Below, piece after piece: positions 24,860-34,455 of a stretch of DNA of 64,000 nucleotides. The stretch lies in the NCBI RefSeq assembly GCF_000953675.1, contig NZ_LN679998.1, forward strand, positions 1,511,911-1,575,910, in the 5' to 3' direction. This DNA is from Paraclostridium sordellii. Its GTDB lineage: Bacteria; Bacillota; Clostridia; Peptostreptococcales; Peptostreptococcaceae. The notes under the pieces were generated by a model. The model was not told where the DNA came from. It was given only the letters and a program-made list of their open reading frames with translations, and searched no databases. Every line of letters starts with the position of its first letter. Positions within the stretch are counted from its first letter, which is position 1. Position numbers and translations under genes: made by a program.

Positions 24860-26227
24860 TTATTGTTTCGTATTAGCATACTCTAACTCTCCTATGCTAG
24901 TATTAGTAGATGGTAATCTATATTTATTCATTAAATAAAAAGATACAATACAAGTTAATACCTCAGCAAAAGGAACTGTAAGCCAAATACCATTTATACC
25001 TAGGAACTTAGGCAATATAGAAATACCAATTACTATAAACACTAAACCTCTACTTAAGGCTATTATTATGGACTCCTTAGCATATCCTATAGCTGTAAAA
25101 TATGATGAATATATTATACTAAATCCATTAAAAATAAATGAAAAAGCATATAACTTAGATCCAATTACAGCTAAATCAACTACAAATTTATCAGAACCAA
25201 TAAACATAGTAATTAAATTATCACTAAAGAAGAACAATACTATAAATGTAGTTATACAAACTATAAAAGATACAACTATTGATAATTTTAATATAGATTT
25301 AACTCTATCAAATTGATTTGCTCCATAGTTATAACTTATTATAGATGTTATACCATCGGCAATTCCAAACACTGTTAGCATTCCAAATTGAGATATATAG
25401 TTAATACTTGTAAAAGCTGCAACTCCTGACTCACCAGCAATTTTCATAAATGCATTATTAAATAAATATGCAGATACAACAGTTGCAAGTGCAGACATTG
25501 CCTCAGATGAGCCATTATACACAACAGGAATTATGGTATCTTTATTAAACTTTCCTACAAATAAGTTTATTACATTTTCCTTTTTTAACATTGGTGGTAC
25601 AACTACAATAAATACAGATGAGTATGAAACACCAGTAGCAAGAGCAGCACCAAATATACCTAATTGTAGCTTCTTTATTAATATATAATTTAGTGTAATG
25701 TTTACTATTAAACTTACAATCATACCCTTAAAGTATAAATCAGGTTTTTCTACAAGTCTATCTGCAAATCCAATTAAAAAAGCTAAACACATTGGCAATA
25801 TACATATTGAAATTACTTTTATATACTTTGAAACATCATCTATTAAAATATCATTAGCCCCCAAGGCTAAGCCAATATTTTTACTAAACACAATACCTAT
25901 AAAAGAAAAGAAAATAGCTCCTAAGCTTAGTAATATAAATGAGGTTTTAAAAATATCCTGAGTTAATTTTTTATTACCTTCACCTAAACTTCTACCCATA
26001 AAACTTAAAGAGCCAACACTTATTAGCATTGAAAAACCTATAACAAACTGTATATAGGGTCCTCCTAGGCTAACACTAGCCATAGCGTTTGAACCTATGA
26101 AGTTTCCTAAAAATAAACCGTCTATAACAGTTTGCATACCTGCTATTACCATTGCTATGATAGCTGGTACTGAGAATTTTATAAATAAGTTTGAAATCCT
26201 ACCTTGTTTTAATATGTTTTCTTTCAT
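24860..26227 (-). CDS. MATE-family multidrug exporter, MepA-like (455 aa)
   Basis: Twelve predicted membrane helices in two halves. Typical features are KFSVPAIIAMVIAGMQTVID, GLFLGNFIGSNAMASVSLG and the second-half QFGMLTVFGIADGITSIISYNYGAN (quoted in parts under the length limit). It exports cationic drugs or metabolites using a sodium or proton gradient. GGAGGTAGT precedes the ATG. The promoter at 26260-26290 has the MerR 19-bp spacer, so expression is probably drug-induced through the regulator encoded downstream. Confidence 0.92.
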   Translation of the reverse strand: MKENILKQGRISNLFIKFSVPAIIAMVIAGMQTVIDGLFLGNFIGSNAMASVSLGGPYIQFVIGFSMLISVGSLSFMGRSLGEGNKKLTQDIFKTSFILLSLGAIFFSFIGIVFSKNIGLALGANDILIDDVSKYIKVISICILPMCLAFLIGFADRLVEKPDLYFKGMIVSLIVNITLNYILIKKLQLGIFGAALATGVSYSSVFIVVVPPMLKKENVINLFVGKFNKDTIIPVVYNGSSEAMSALATVVSAYLFNNAFMKIAGESGVAAFTSINYISQFGMLTVFGIADGITSIISYNYGANQFDRVKSILKLSIVVSFIVCITTFIVLFFFSDNLITMFIGSDKFVVDLAVIGSKLYAFSFIFNGFSIIYSSYFTAIGYAKESIIIALSRGLVFIVIGISILPKFLGINGIWLTVPFAEVLTCIVSFYLMNKYRLPSTNTSIGELEYANTKQ

Positions 26228-26259
26228 ATTACTACCTCCATAATCAGACTATAGTTAGT

Positions 26260-26290
26260 AGTATAAAGTGTGAAGTAACTTCAAGGTCAA
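26260..26290 (-). promoter_or_regulatory. MerR-type promoter of the MATE-merR operon
   Basis: On the minus strand TTGACC (26290-26285) and TATACT (26265-26260) are 19 bases apart, with the dyad GAAGTTACTTC (26272-26282). The core TTGACNTTGAAGTTACTTCA is shared with the promoter at 22662. Confidence 0.8.
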
Positions 26291-26443
26291 TAGATAATTT
26301 TATATTACTCTTATGAATAAGAAATACACGAAGAATATATTGATTTAGCTTAAAATTAAACTATTCACGTAACTTGTTGATTTTTTACAGAATATTCAAT
26401 ATACTTAAATTAATAGGATAGATATACAGAAGATACCATGAAG

Positions 26444-26457
26444 GTAGAAATTTCTAC
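26444..26457. promoter_or_regulatory. 14-bp perfect palindrome upstream of nikA
   Basis: GTAGAAATTTCTAC lies ~65 bases before the nikA start and is flanked by the direct repeats CATGAAGGTAGAA and CATGAAGTAGAA. A metal-responsive operator is possible. It does not match the E. coli NikR consensus. Confidence 0.4.
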
Positions 26458-26521
26458 ATGAAGTAGAATGCTATTTTGTGGTATTTTTTGTTATGCAAAA
26501 ATATATTCAGGGGGATACATT

Positions 26522-28126
26522 ATGATAAGGGGTATTAGAAAGAAACTTAGTTTATTTTTAACAGTAAGCTTAATTACAGCGAGCATGATTGGATGCAGTT
26601 CATCAAATATTGGGGGAGATAAAGAAGGCAAAAAAAATGATATGCTAGTAATAGCAACGGCTAATGACATTGGAGACTTAAATGCACATGGATATAGTCC
26701 TATGTATGGTCAAAATTTTTTGTATGAAGGATTAACTACTTTTGAAGAAGGGGAAGTAAAGCCTGCATTAGCAGAAAAATGGGATGTTTCAGAAGATGGT
26801 AAAGAATACACTTTCTACTTACGAAAAAATGTAAATTTTACTGATGGTTCACAACTTAATGCTAAAGTAGTTAAGAAGAATTTTGATGCATTTTTAAAAA
26901 ATAAAGATGCTCATTCTTTCTTGGAGTCAGTTAATTTAATGGAATCTGTAGAGGTAGTAGATGATTATACAGTAAAAATAAAGTATAAAGAGTCATATTA
27001 TCCAGTTTTACAAGAACTTGCTTTATCTAGACCAGTTCGAATAATGGCTGAGGCATCATTTCCAGATGATGGAGATACATCTGAAAAAATAAAAAAGCCA
27101 ATAGGTACAGGTATGTGGAAGCTAAAAGAATATAAAGCAGGAGAGTATGCTATTCTTGAGAGAAATGAAGATTATTGGGGAGAAAAACCAAAGTTTAAAG
27201 AAGTTAAAATGGTAGTTACTCCAGATGGTGACACTGCCGTAAATGCTCTAAAAGCTGGAGAAGTTAATATGATATTTGACGTTGAAAGTAGGCTATCACC
27301 AGATGCATTTAATGAGTTGAAATCAAGTGGATTTAAAACTCAAGTTTCACAGCCTTTAAGTACAGTTTCTTTAATCGTAAATGCTACTAATGGACCTACA
27401 AAAGATTTAAAAGTGAGAAAAGCATTACAACACGGAGTAGATAAAGAAGTTATTTCAAAGCATGTATTTTATGGATTGCAAGAACCGGCAGACACATTAT
27501 TTGATAAAAATGTTCCTTATTGTGATATCAATTTAGAAAAATATGAATATGACCTAGAAAAAGCAGGAAAAATGCTTGATGAAGCTGGTTGGAAATTAGA
27601 AGAAGGTAAAGAGTATAGATCTAAAGATGGAAAAGAACTAGAATTAGGTTTTTATTATGATGGAGATAATGTCATATACAAATCTTTAGGAGAAGTACTA
27701 CAAAGTGAATATAAAAAGATGGGTGTAAAGATAAACTTAGAATCTCAAGAAAGACAAGCTTTAATTGATAAGACTAAGAGTGGTGATTTTGACATAACTA
27801 TAACTGAAACATGGGGAGATCCATATGATCCACATACATTAGTAGCTTCTATGAAAAATGATGGGTATGCAGATTATCAAGCTCAAAAGGGACTTCCTAT
27901 GAAGAAAGAATTAGATGAAAAAATAGGTAAGGTTATAGTTGAAAATGATGAAAAGACTAGACAAAATCTATACACTGATATACTAACAACATTACATGAT
28001 CAAGCAGTATACTTACCAATTTCTAAGACTACAAGATTGGTTGCATGCGATAAAGATTTAACTGGAATAAAGTTTAATACACTTTACTACATACCAATTG
28101 AAGAAGTTACTAGAGAGTCTAAATAA
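26522..28126 (+). CDS. nikA: Nickel ABC transporter substrate-binding lipoprotein NikA-like (534 aa)
   Basis: ATG 26522 is chosen because CAGGGGGA lies 8 bases upstream and the frame then opens with a lipoprotein signal (MIRGIRKKLSLFLTVSLIT, lipobox SMIGC, C25). The mature part follows E. coli NikA closely: LNAHGYSPMYGQNFLYEGL, YYPVLQELALSRPVR, KPIGTGMW, NEDYWGEKP, WGDPYDPHTLVASM, ADYQAQKGL and LHDQAVYLPIS. These are nickel-family rather than general oligopeptide features. It probably binds a nickel-chelate outside the cell and delivers it to NikBC. First gene of a five-gene cluster. Confidence 0.88.
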   Translation: MIRGIRKKLSLFLTVSLITASMIGCSSSNIGGDKEGKKNDMLVIATANDIGDLNAHGYSPMYGQNFLYEGLTTFEEGEVKPALAEKWDVSEDGKEYTFYLRKNVNFTDGSQLNAKVVKKNFDAFLKNKDAHSFLESVNLMESVEVVDDYTVKIKYKESYYPVLQELALSRPVRIMAEASFPDDGDTSEKIKKPIGTGMWKLKEYKAGEYAILERNEDYWGEKPKFKEVKMVVTPDGDTAVNALKAGEVNMIFDVESRLSPDAFNELKSSGFKTQVSQPLSTVSLIVNATNGPTKDLKVRKALQHGVDKEVISKHVFYGLQEPADTLFDKNVPYCDINLEKYEYDLEKAGKMLDEAGWKLEEGKEYRSKDGKELELGFYYDGDNVIYKSLGEVLQSEYKKMGVKINLESQERQALIDKTKSGDFDITITETWGDPYDPHTLVASMKNDGYADYQAQKGLPMKKELDEKIGKVIVENDEKTRQNLYTDILTTLHDQAVYLPISKTTRLVACDKDLTGIKFNTLYYIPIEEVTRESK

Positions 28127-28157
28127 GATAGATACATAGTTAGATTAAAGTATAAAT

Positions 28158-28203
28158 AAACTTAAGCTCTAGTTATATAAAATTAATACTAGAGCTTAAG
28201 TTT
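28158..28203 (+). terminator. Intercistronic hairpin between nikA and nikB
   Basis: AAACTTAAGCTCTAGT (28158-28173) and ACTAGAGCTTAAGTTT (28188-28203) form a perfect 16-bp stem followed by ATTTTAAT. It probably limits readthrough and stabilises the nikA message so the binding protein is made in excess. Confidence 0.75.
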
Positions 28204-28232
28204 ATTTTAATTATAAGACAGGGGGACTTATA

Positions 28233-29165
28233 ATGAAGAAATATGTTTTAAAAAGACTAATTACATTAGTACCCATACTGATTGGAATCTCAGTAGTAGC
28301 ATTTCTTTTAGTTAGAATTATGCCAGGAGATGCAGCAACAGCATATTTAACCAATGCAAATATTCCTGTAACTGAAAAAAACATACAAATAGCAATAAAA
28401 AATCTAGGATTAGATAAACCAATAATAGTTCAATACTTTGATTGGATAAAAAACGTAATACAATTTGATTTAGGAACATCATATATATCTAAAAACTTAG
28501 TATCTGAGGAGTTATTATCAGGTCTAAAATATACTATGATGTTAGCAGCTACATCACTATTGTGGATATTTGTTATTAGTATTCCACTGGGTATGTACTC
28601 AGCAATTCACCCAGGTAAAAAAGTGGACAATTTAAGTCGTATATTTGCATTTGTTGGTTCGTCCATGCCTACATTTTGGCTAGGATTTTTATTGGTACAA
28701 TTCTTTTCAATAAAATTAGGTATATTACCAGTGGCAGGAGCTGAGAAATTATCAAATATTATATTACCATCAATAACACTAGCCTTTGGATATATTCCAA
28801 CTTACTCGAGAATATTACGAAATAGTTTACTAGAAAACATGAAGTCACCATCAGTTACTTATGCTAGGGCAAGAGGAATAAGTGAAAGAAAGATATTATT
28901 TAATAATGTTTTAAGAAATTCTTTGATACCGACAATAACTTCTCTAGGAATGAATTTTGGAGGAATGCTATCAGGAAGTGTGATAGTTGAGAATGTTTTT
29001 TCATGGCCAGGTCTTGGACGTGTAATAGTTGGGTCAATTTCACAAAGAGATTATCCTATGATTCAAGGATACATAATACTTATGGCAGTAATATTTATTT
29101 TGAGTAATCTTTTAGCTGATTTAGCATGTGCAAGCATTGATTCAAGAATAAGATTGGAAGGATAG
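28233..29165 (+). CDS. nikB: Nickel ABC transporter permease NikB-like (310 aa)
   Basis: Six-helix DppB/OppB-type permease: KRLITLVPILIGISVVAFLL at the start, VRIMPGDAATA, and the EAA loop region SYARARGISERKILFNNVLRN-like (here VTYARARGISERKILF). It forms the membrane channel with NikC. CAGGGGGA precedes the ATG. It is separated from nikC by 4 bases and belongs to the nik cluster by context and order. Confidence 0.9.
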   Translation: MKKYVLKRLITLVPILIGISVVAFLLVRIMPGDAATAYLTNANIPVTEKNIQIAIKNLGLDKPIIVQYFDWIKNVIQFDLGTSYISKNLVSEELLSGLKYTMMLAATSLLWIFVISIPLGMYSAIHPGKKVDNLSRIFAFVGSSMPTFWLGFLLVQFFSIKLGILPVAGAEKLSNIILPSITLAFGYIPTYSRILRNSLLENMKSPSVTYARARGISERKILFNNVLRNSLIPTITSLGMNFGGMLSGSVIVENVFSWPGLGRVIVGSISQRDYPMIQGYIILMAVIFILSNLLADLACASIDSRIRLEG

Positions 29166-29169
29166 ATGT

Positions 29170-30003
29170 ATGAATATAAAAGAAATTACACAAAATCTTT
29201 TAAAACACAAGTTAACACTATTATGTTTTATTTTTATAATTATAGTAATAATAGCAGGAATTTTTGCACCTATCATAGCACCACATGATCCTTTGGAAAT
29301 GGAACTTACAAAAAAATTTATGCCTATATCAATAGAATATCCTATGGGTACTGATAATATGGGCAGATGTATATTTTCTAGAATAGTTCATGGGATTAGA
29401 CCAACCATTGGATTTTCTTTAATTGCATGTGCAGTATCATCAACTTTTGGAATATTTATAGGAATGTTATCCGGATTTAAAGGTGGAAAAATAGATATGA
29501 TAATTATGAGATTATGTGATGTATTATACTCTTTTCCAAGTTTAGTTTTAACCTTAGTAATAGTAAGTTTCTTAGGTCCGGGTATAAAAAATATTATCAT
29601 AGCTATGATTTGTGTCCAATGGATTTGGTATGCAAGAGTATCAAGAAATTTGACAATAAGGGAGAGAGAGCTAAGTTATGTAGCTTGTAGCAAATTAGCT
29701 GGATCATCAAATATAAAAATTTTAATTAAATCTATTTTGCCAAATATTTTTCCACAGGTATTAGCTATAATAACAATTGATTTTGGTCACACAATATTAG
29801 CAGTATCAGGATTTTCTTTTTTAGGACTTGGAGTTAAGGCACCTCTGCCAGAGTGGGGGATGATGATAAATGATGGACGTTCATTTATGCATAGTAACCC
29901 AATGCTAATGTTTTGGCCAGGTATTATGATTTTACTTGTAGTTTTAAGTACAAATATAATAGGAGATAAATTAAGAGATACTTTAGAAGAGGTAGTTAGT
30001 TAG
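29170..30003 (+). CDS. nikC: Nickel ABC transporter permease NikC-like (277 aa)
   Basis: DppC/OppC-type permease with an N-terminal helix (LLCFIFIIIVIIAGIFAPII), PHDPLEMELTKKFMP, YPMGTDNMGRCIFSRI and GFSFLGLGVKAPLPEWGMMI, all conserved in this family. It pairs with NikB in the membrane. The gene order A-B-C-D-E matches enterobacterial nik. Confidence 0.9.
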   Translation: MNIKEITQNLLKHKLTLLCFIFIIIVIIAGIFAPIIAPHDPLEMELTKKFMPISIEYPMGTDNMGRCIFSRIVHGIRPTIGFSLIACAVSSTFGIFIGMLSGFKGGKIDMIIMRLCDVLYSFPSLVLTLVIVSFLGPGIKNIIIAMICVQWIWYARVSRNLTIRERELSYVACSKLAGSSNIKILIKSILPNIFPQVLAIITIDFGHTILAVSGFSFLGLGVKAPLPEWGMMINDGRSFMHSNPMLMFWPGIMILLVVLSTNIIGDKLRDTLEEVVS

Positions 30004-30034
30004 TAAATATTAATTTTATAGGGGGATTTTAAAC

Positions 30035-31024
30035 ATGGGAGATAATTCAGTTTTAAAAATTGATAATTTAAAAATTGAATTAATTCATAAAAATCAAAAG
30101 CTAATAGCAGTAAAGGATGTAAGTTTTGACTTAGACCCGGGAAAGACTATAGGAATTATAGGAGAAAGTGGTAGTGGTAAGTCTATTACATGTTCTGCAA
30201 TACTAGGACTTTTAGAAGATAAAAAATGGATTATAAATGGAGATATTTATTTTGGAGAAACACCAATTCCTTATAGAAGTAATAAAGATATGAATAAATT
30301 TAGGGGAAAGCATATTGCACTAATAACACAAAATCCAATGAGCGCCTTTGATCCTCTAAGAACTATAAGATATCATTTTATAGAAACACTTACTACTCAT
30401 AAAAATATGTCTAAAAAAGAGATTGAAAAAAAAGCCATATATATTCTTAATAAGATGAAAATTCAAAATCCTAAAAATGTATTAGATAGTTATTCTTTTG
30501 AGCTAAGTGGTGGTATGCTACAGCGTATAATGATAGCAATAGCAATTGCACTTGAACCAGAGGTATTAATTGCTGATGAACCAACTACAGCTCTTGATTT
30601 AACAGTTCAATACGAAATAATAAAAATACTTTCTAAAATGCAAAAGGATTTAGGTACTTCAATAATTCTAGTATCCCACGATTTAGGAGTAATATCAGAA
30701 TTAGCAGATGAAGTACTAGTAATGTATGGTGGAAGTATAGTAGAAAAAGCACCCCTAAATGAAATTATGACAAGTCCAAAACATCCATACACAAAAGGAT
30801 TAATATCATCTAGACCTAATTTTTCTAAAGAAAGATTAGCTGTATTAGAGGGAACACCACCAAATTTATTTGAAAGAAGAGGTGGATGTGAATTTTATAA
30901 TAGATGTAATATAAAAAATGAAAAATGTAAAGATAACATAATATCTAGTATTAAAGTAAATAAAAATCACGAGGTAAGATGTATTCATTTTGAGGAGGGG
31001 GCATATAGTTGTGGAACTGCTTAA
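30035..31024 (+). CDS. nikD: Nickel ABC transporter ATPase NikD-like (329 aa)
   Basis: Oligopeptide/nickel-type ATPase: Walker A GESGSGKS (43-50), Q-loop ITQNPMSAFDPL, signature LSGGMLQRIMIA, Walker B VLIADEPTTALD and the C-terminal oligo_HPY zone with cysteines CEFYNRCNIKNEKCKD that may hold an iron-sulphur or metal site. Overlaps nikE by 14 bases. Slightly longer than E. coli NikD (~254 aa) because of the C-terminal extension common in Gram-positives. Confidence 0.9.
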   Translation: MGDNSVLKIDNLKIELIHKNQKLIAVKDVSFDLDPGKTIGIIGESGSGKSITCSAILGLLEDKKWIINGDIYFGETPIPYRSNKDMNKFRGKHIALITQNPMSAFDPLRTIRYHFIETLTTHKNMSKKEIEKKAIYILNKMKIQNPKNVLDSYSFELSGGMLQRIMIAIAIALEPEVLIADEPTTALDLTVQYEIIKILSKMQKDLGTSIILVSHDLGVISELADEVLVMYGGSIVEKAPLNEIMTSPKHPYTKGLISSRPNFSKERLAVLEGTPPNLFERRGGCEFYNRCNIKNEKCKDNIISSIKVNKNHEVRCIHFEEGAYSCGTA

Positions 31025-31931
31025 TATAAATGAAGTAAAAAAAGTATATAAATTAAAAAATAAAGATAAACTATATGCCGTTGATGGAGTTAGTTTAAAT
31101 ATTAAAAAAGGTAAGTGTGTAGGATTAGTAGGAGAAAGTGGATGTGGAAAGAGTACTTTAGGTAAAATGATATTAGGAATAGAAGATATTACAGATGGAA
31201 GTATAGTTTTTAAAGGTAAAAAAGTAGGAGATATTAAAAGAAAAGATTTACTTAGAAAAGAGTTACAAATGGTTTTTCAAGATAGTTTTTCAGCAGTAAA
31301 TAGAAGAAGTACAGTACTAGAAATTATAGGAGAACCATTAAGTAATTTTTATAAATTATCAAAAGAAGATACAATAAAAAGAGTAGAAGATCTTTTAGAA
31401 AAAGTTGGAATGAATATAAGTGATAAAAATAAATTTCCACACCAATTTAGTGGAGGTCAGTTGCAACGTATATGTATAGCAAGGGCATTGGCATTAAGTC
31501 CTAGTCTATTAGTTCTTGATGAACCTTTAAGTAGCCTAGATATTTCAATACAAGCACAGATTCTAAATTTATTATCAGATCTTAAGAAAGATTTAGATTT
31601 AACTTATATTTTGATATCTCATGATTTAGAAGCAGTGTATTATTTATCAGATTCAATAGTGGTTATGTATAAGGGAAAGATTATGGAGCATATAGAAGAT
31701 ATAAAAGATTTTTATGAAATGAAGCATCCTTATACGAAAAGGCTGTTAGCATCATCATATCAATATAGAAGTAAGTTTGATGATGTGATAGAAGAAGTTA
31801 ATAACTGTGAGAGTATAGATGGATGTCCTTATTTTAATAGGTGCATAAATGCTGGAGATATTTGTAAAGAAAATTCTCCAAAACTTGTTGAAGTATCTGA
31901 GGGGCACAAAGTTGCGTGCCATTATGCATAA
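31011..31931 (+). CDS. nikE: Nickel ABC transporter ATPase NikE-like (306 aa)
   Basis: GTG 31011 is chosen because GAGGAGGGGG lies 8 bases upstream; a longer frame from TTG 30990 overlaps the site itself. Walker A GESGCGKS (41-48), signature FSGGQLQRICIARA, Walker B LLVLDEPLSSLD and H-loop ISHD. The C-terminus has CPYFNRCINAGDICKE like other Dpp/Opp/Nik ATPases. Partner ATPase of NikD; the complete set NikABCDE is present. Nickel would serve enzymes such as hydrogenase or urease, none of which is in the window. Confidence 0.9.
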   Translation: MELLNINEVKKVYKLKNKDKLYAVDGVSLNIKKGKCVGLVGESGCGKSTLGKMILGIEDITDGSIVFKGKKVGDIKRKDLLRKELQMVFQDSFSAVNRRSTVLEIIGEPLSNFYKLSKEDTIKRVEDLLEKVGMNISDKNKFPHQFSGGQLQRICIARALALSPSLLVLDEPLSSLDISIQAQILNLLSDLKKDLDLTYILISHDLEAVYYLSDSIVVMYKGKIMEHIEDIKDFYEMKHPYTKRLLASSYQYRSKFDDVIEEVNNCESIDGCPYFNRCINAGDICKENSPKLVEVSEGHKVACHYA

Positions 31932-31990
31932 TAACTTTGTGATGAAATTTATATTATTATATTAGGTATAAGAGTATCTAAGTAATTGTA

Positions 31991-32094
31991 GCGTGGGGAG
32001 TTTGAGGTTATATAGCATCTTCCTTCACTGAAAGCCTAAAGAACAGGCTTTAACGTTTCGTCTGATTGCTATATAACCTCAAACTCTATCCTCG
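31991..32094. repeat. Palindromic dispersed repeat, copy 3
   Basis: Arms GAGTTTGAGGTTATATAGCA (31998-32017) and its perfect complement (32067-32086) with the inner hairpin AAAGCCT...AGGCTTT. Downstream homology with copy 2 continues to about 32325. The stretch 32095-32300 is AT-rich and non-coding. Confidence 0.9.
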
Positions 32095-32300
32095 GGTTGT
32101 ATTTTAGGGATGATTCTATCAGCTAATCATTTTTTCGCTATGATTAAAATTGATGAATTGGCAATTAAATTAATGAAGTAAGCTGAGACAATGAAATAAA
32201 ATATTGTTATTACACTTAGAATTAACCTTAGAAATAAATTGAATTAAAAAAATGACATTTTAAAGAGTATATGATTAAACATATACATTAAAATAGTGAT

Positions 32301-32325
32301 ATTCGTATCCACATTTGGATTCAAC
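32301..32325 (+). repeat. Degenerate copy F of the 3' motif
   Basis: ATTCGTATCCACATTTGGAT then TCAAC corresponds to the CTCCACCATTGAAATCCAC motif of copy A, at the same distance from its palindrome. No clear terminator follows. Confidence 0.6.
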
Positions 32326-32362
32326 AAATTAAGAACTCCATACTTTGAGTAAATGATAAAAA

Positions 32363-32551
32363 ATGGTAATATATGCTACAATAAAATGGATTATTTTAGT
32401 AATTGCGTCGGTTGGGGTTGGTGCATTTATTATGAACATATTGGGAAATGTAGAGATGAATATTTGGTTTGCAAGATTTGGTGGTGCTTTAGTTACTGCG
32501 ATTGTAGCACTATTATTACATCACTTATTAATCAAAAATACTAGAAAATAA
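32363..32551 (+). CDS. Small two-helix membrane protein (62 aa)
   Basis: A 62-residue frame with two hydrophobic helices (IKWIILVIASVGVGAFIMNI and GGALVTAIVALLLHHLLI) and a basic tail KNTRK. No strong ribosome binding site is visible before ATG 32363. Its place directly after a repeat unit suggests cargo. Size and charge resemble small membrane toxins or holin-like proteins, but I cannot assign it. A frame starting at 32353 reads the same bases differently and is less protein-like. Confidence 0.45.
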   Translation: MVIYATIKWIILVIASVGVGAFIMNILGNVEMNIWFARFGGALVTAIVALLLHHLLIKNTRK

Positions 32552-32563
32552 ATATATAATGAG

Positions 32564-32612
32564 AACAAAAAAGTAGGGGGATATCGACTGAAACACCTCT
32601 ACTTTTGTTATT
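32564..32612 (+). terminator. Terminator after the small membrane protein
   Basis: AACAAAAAAGTAGGGG (32564-32579) pairs with CCTCTACTTTTGTT (32596-32609). The 230 bases to the next gene hold no other recognisable feature. Confidence 0.7.
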
Positions 32613-32848
32613 GAAATTGGTTCTAATATCAACACTATATTAAAACATAGCCTAAAAATAAGTTTATTTAGATATAATAAACGGTAGAATTTCTCCAGTA
32701 AATATATCAAAAAATAGATTAGGAAACGTCTTTTCAATAGGTAAATTTTTACAATCATCTTGACTTTTGATACCCAAATGTATACCATTTCACTCAAGGG
32801 GAAAAGGTATTTTTATCGTAAAAATTTTCATAAGGGGGATGAATTGTT

Positions 32849-34051
32849 TTGATAAAAGTAAAGAAAAAAATAGGGCTTGTACCGAAATTAATAATAGCAA
32901 TAATACTTGGTATTATTATAGGTAGTTTTGCCCCAAAGGGAGTAATTGAAGTTTTAGTTACTATAAGTGGTTTATTTGCTTCATTTTTACAGTTTGTAAT
33001 ACCATTTATAATTTTAGGTTTTGTTACAGCTGGAGTAGCTGATTTAACATCAGGAGCAGGAAAATTATTAGGAATAACAACTGGTATAGCATATTGCTCT
33101 ACAATAATAGCTGGATTGCTTGCATATGTAGTTGCAATAACTATTTTCCCTACATTTATAAATGCAAATATAGTTGGGGCTGTAGACAATCCAAATGCAA
33201 GTATGCTTTCACCAATATTTACTATGCCATTAGAGCCAATGTTAGATGTAACTGCAGCTATAGTTTTTGCATTCATGATGGGACTTGGAATTTCAGCTCT
33301 TAGAGGTCGAGGTAGAGGAGAAGGATTATTTAATATTGCTATGGATTTTCAAGAAATAATAAAATTAACTTTATCTAAAGTAATAATACCATTACTTCCT
33401 ATTTATATAGCAGGAACTTTTGCTAATATAACTTTTACAGGACAAGTATGGGATATATTAAAAATATTTGGTAAGGTATATTTAATAGTAATTCCATTAC
33501 ACATTATATATATATGTTTTCAATTTACTATCGCTGGAATTTACAGTAAAAAAAGCCCAACACAGTTACTTAAAAATCAAATACCAGGATATTTAACAGC
33601 AGTTGGAACTCAGTCATCAGCAGCTACTATACCGGTAAATGTAGAATGTGCTGAAAAAAATGGGGTGTCTAAACAAATAAGAGAGTTTGTTGTACCTCTA
33701 TGTGCAACTATTCACTTAGCTGGAAGTATAATTTCAGTAACTTCATTTACTGTATCTGTTTTAATGATGAACCAGATGAATTATAGTTTAGCTGTAATGT
33801 TACCATACTTACTTATGTTAGGAGTTGCTATGGTTGCAGCACCGGGAGCACCAGGAGGAGCTATAATGAGTGCACTTCCATTTTTACCTATGGTAGGAAT
33901 ACCATCAGATGGAGGGCTTGCAAGTTTAATGATAGCTCTATACATAACTCAGGATAGTTTTGGTACTGCGGCGAACATATCAGGGGATAATGCAATAGCT
34001 GTAGTAATAGATCAAATAAATAATAAATCAATTAAAAAAGTTAAGGCATAG
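32849..34051 (+). CDS. Dicarboxylate/amino acid:cation symporter, DAACS family (400 aa)
   Basis: Starts at TTG 32849 with AGGGGG 10 bases upstream. Typical GltPh-fold features: the serine-rich hairpin-1 region GTQSSAATIPV, HLAGSIIS, a hairpin-2 region APGAPGGAIMSAL, and the substrate-site TM8 with DSFGTAANISGDNA. About eight helices plus two re-entrant hairpins. It couples sodium or proton flow to uptake of glutamate, aspartate, serine/threonine or C4-dicarboxylates; the substrate is not settled by sequence. It is followed by a terminator and is monocistronic. Confidence 0.9.
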   Translation: MIKVKKKIGLVPKLIIAIILGIIIGSFAPKGVIEVLVTISGLFASFLQFVIPFIILGFVTAGVADLTSGAGKLLGITTGIAYCSTIIAGLLAYVVAITIFPTFINANIVGAVDNPNASMLSPIFTMPLEPMLDVTAAIVFAFMMGLGISALRGRGRGEGLFNIAMDFQEIIKLTLSKVIIPLLPIYIAGTFANITFTGQVWDILKIFGKVYLIVIPLHIIYICFQFTIAGIYSKKSPTQLLKNQIPGYLTAVGTQSSAATIPVNVECAEKNGVSKQIREFVVPLCATIHLAGSIISVTSFTVSVLMMNQMNYSLAVMLPYLLMLGVAMVAAPGAPGGAIMSALPFLPMVGIPSDGGLASLMIALYITQDSFGTAANISGDNAIAVVIDQINNKSIKKVKA

Positions 34052-34098
34052 CAAAACAAGAGTTAACCAAATTTTTAGAAAAATTATTTTGTAGATTT

Positions 34099-34132
34099 TA
34101 TGCTGGGATGAAAATTCATTCCAGTATTTTTA
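34099..34132 (+). terminator. Terminator after the symporter gene
   Basis: ATGCTGGGATGA and TTCATTCCAGTAT with G-U pairs form a stem followed by TTTT. The following 34133-34450 is AT-rich; a 23-codon open tail ending at 34416 (INRHALFIDILIENGILNK) hints at a gene remnant but nothing firm. Confidence 0.8.
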
Positions 34133-34455
34133 TTTAATTTCTTTATTATTTGAATATAGATTCACGTAATACATTTCTTGTTATGTTTTTAAATAAGTTT
34201 AAGTAAATTATATGTTGAGTATAATTCTATTGAGATAGGTAAATTTCATAATAGTAGAAAATAAGTTATAGATAGAATTAAGATAGATTAAACGTACAGT
34301 CTAAATTAATAAAATAGATTTAAATAATTATAAATATTTTAATTACTGATAGTATAATTAATAGACATGCATTATTTATAGATATATTAATTGAAAATGG
34401 AATTTTAAATAAATAGATAAAGTTAGACAACTAAAAATTAATCTATATTGAAGTT

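Noticed and set aside
26522-31931. General oligopeptide (Opp/Dpp) transporter instead of nickel
   Set aside because: The binding protein carries NikA-specific stretches such as PYDPHTLVASM and ADYQAQKGL, and the A-B-C-D-E order fits nik. Substrate still needs proof.
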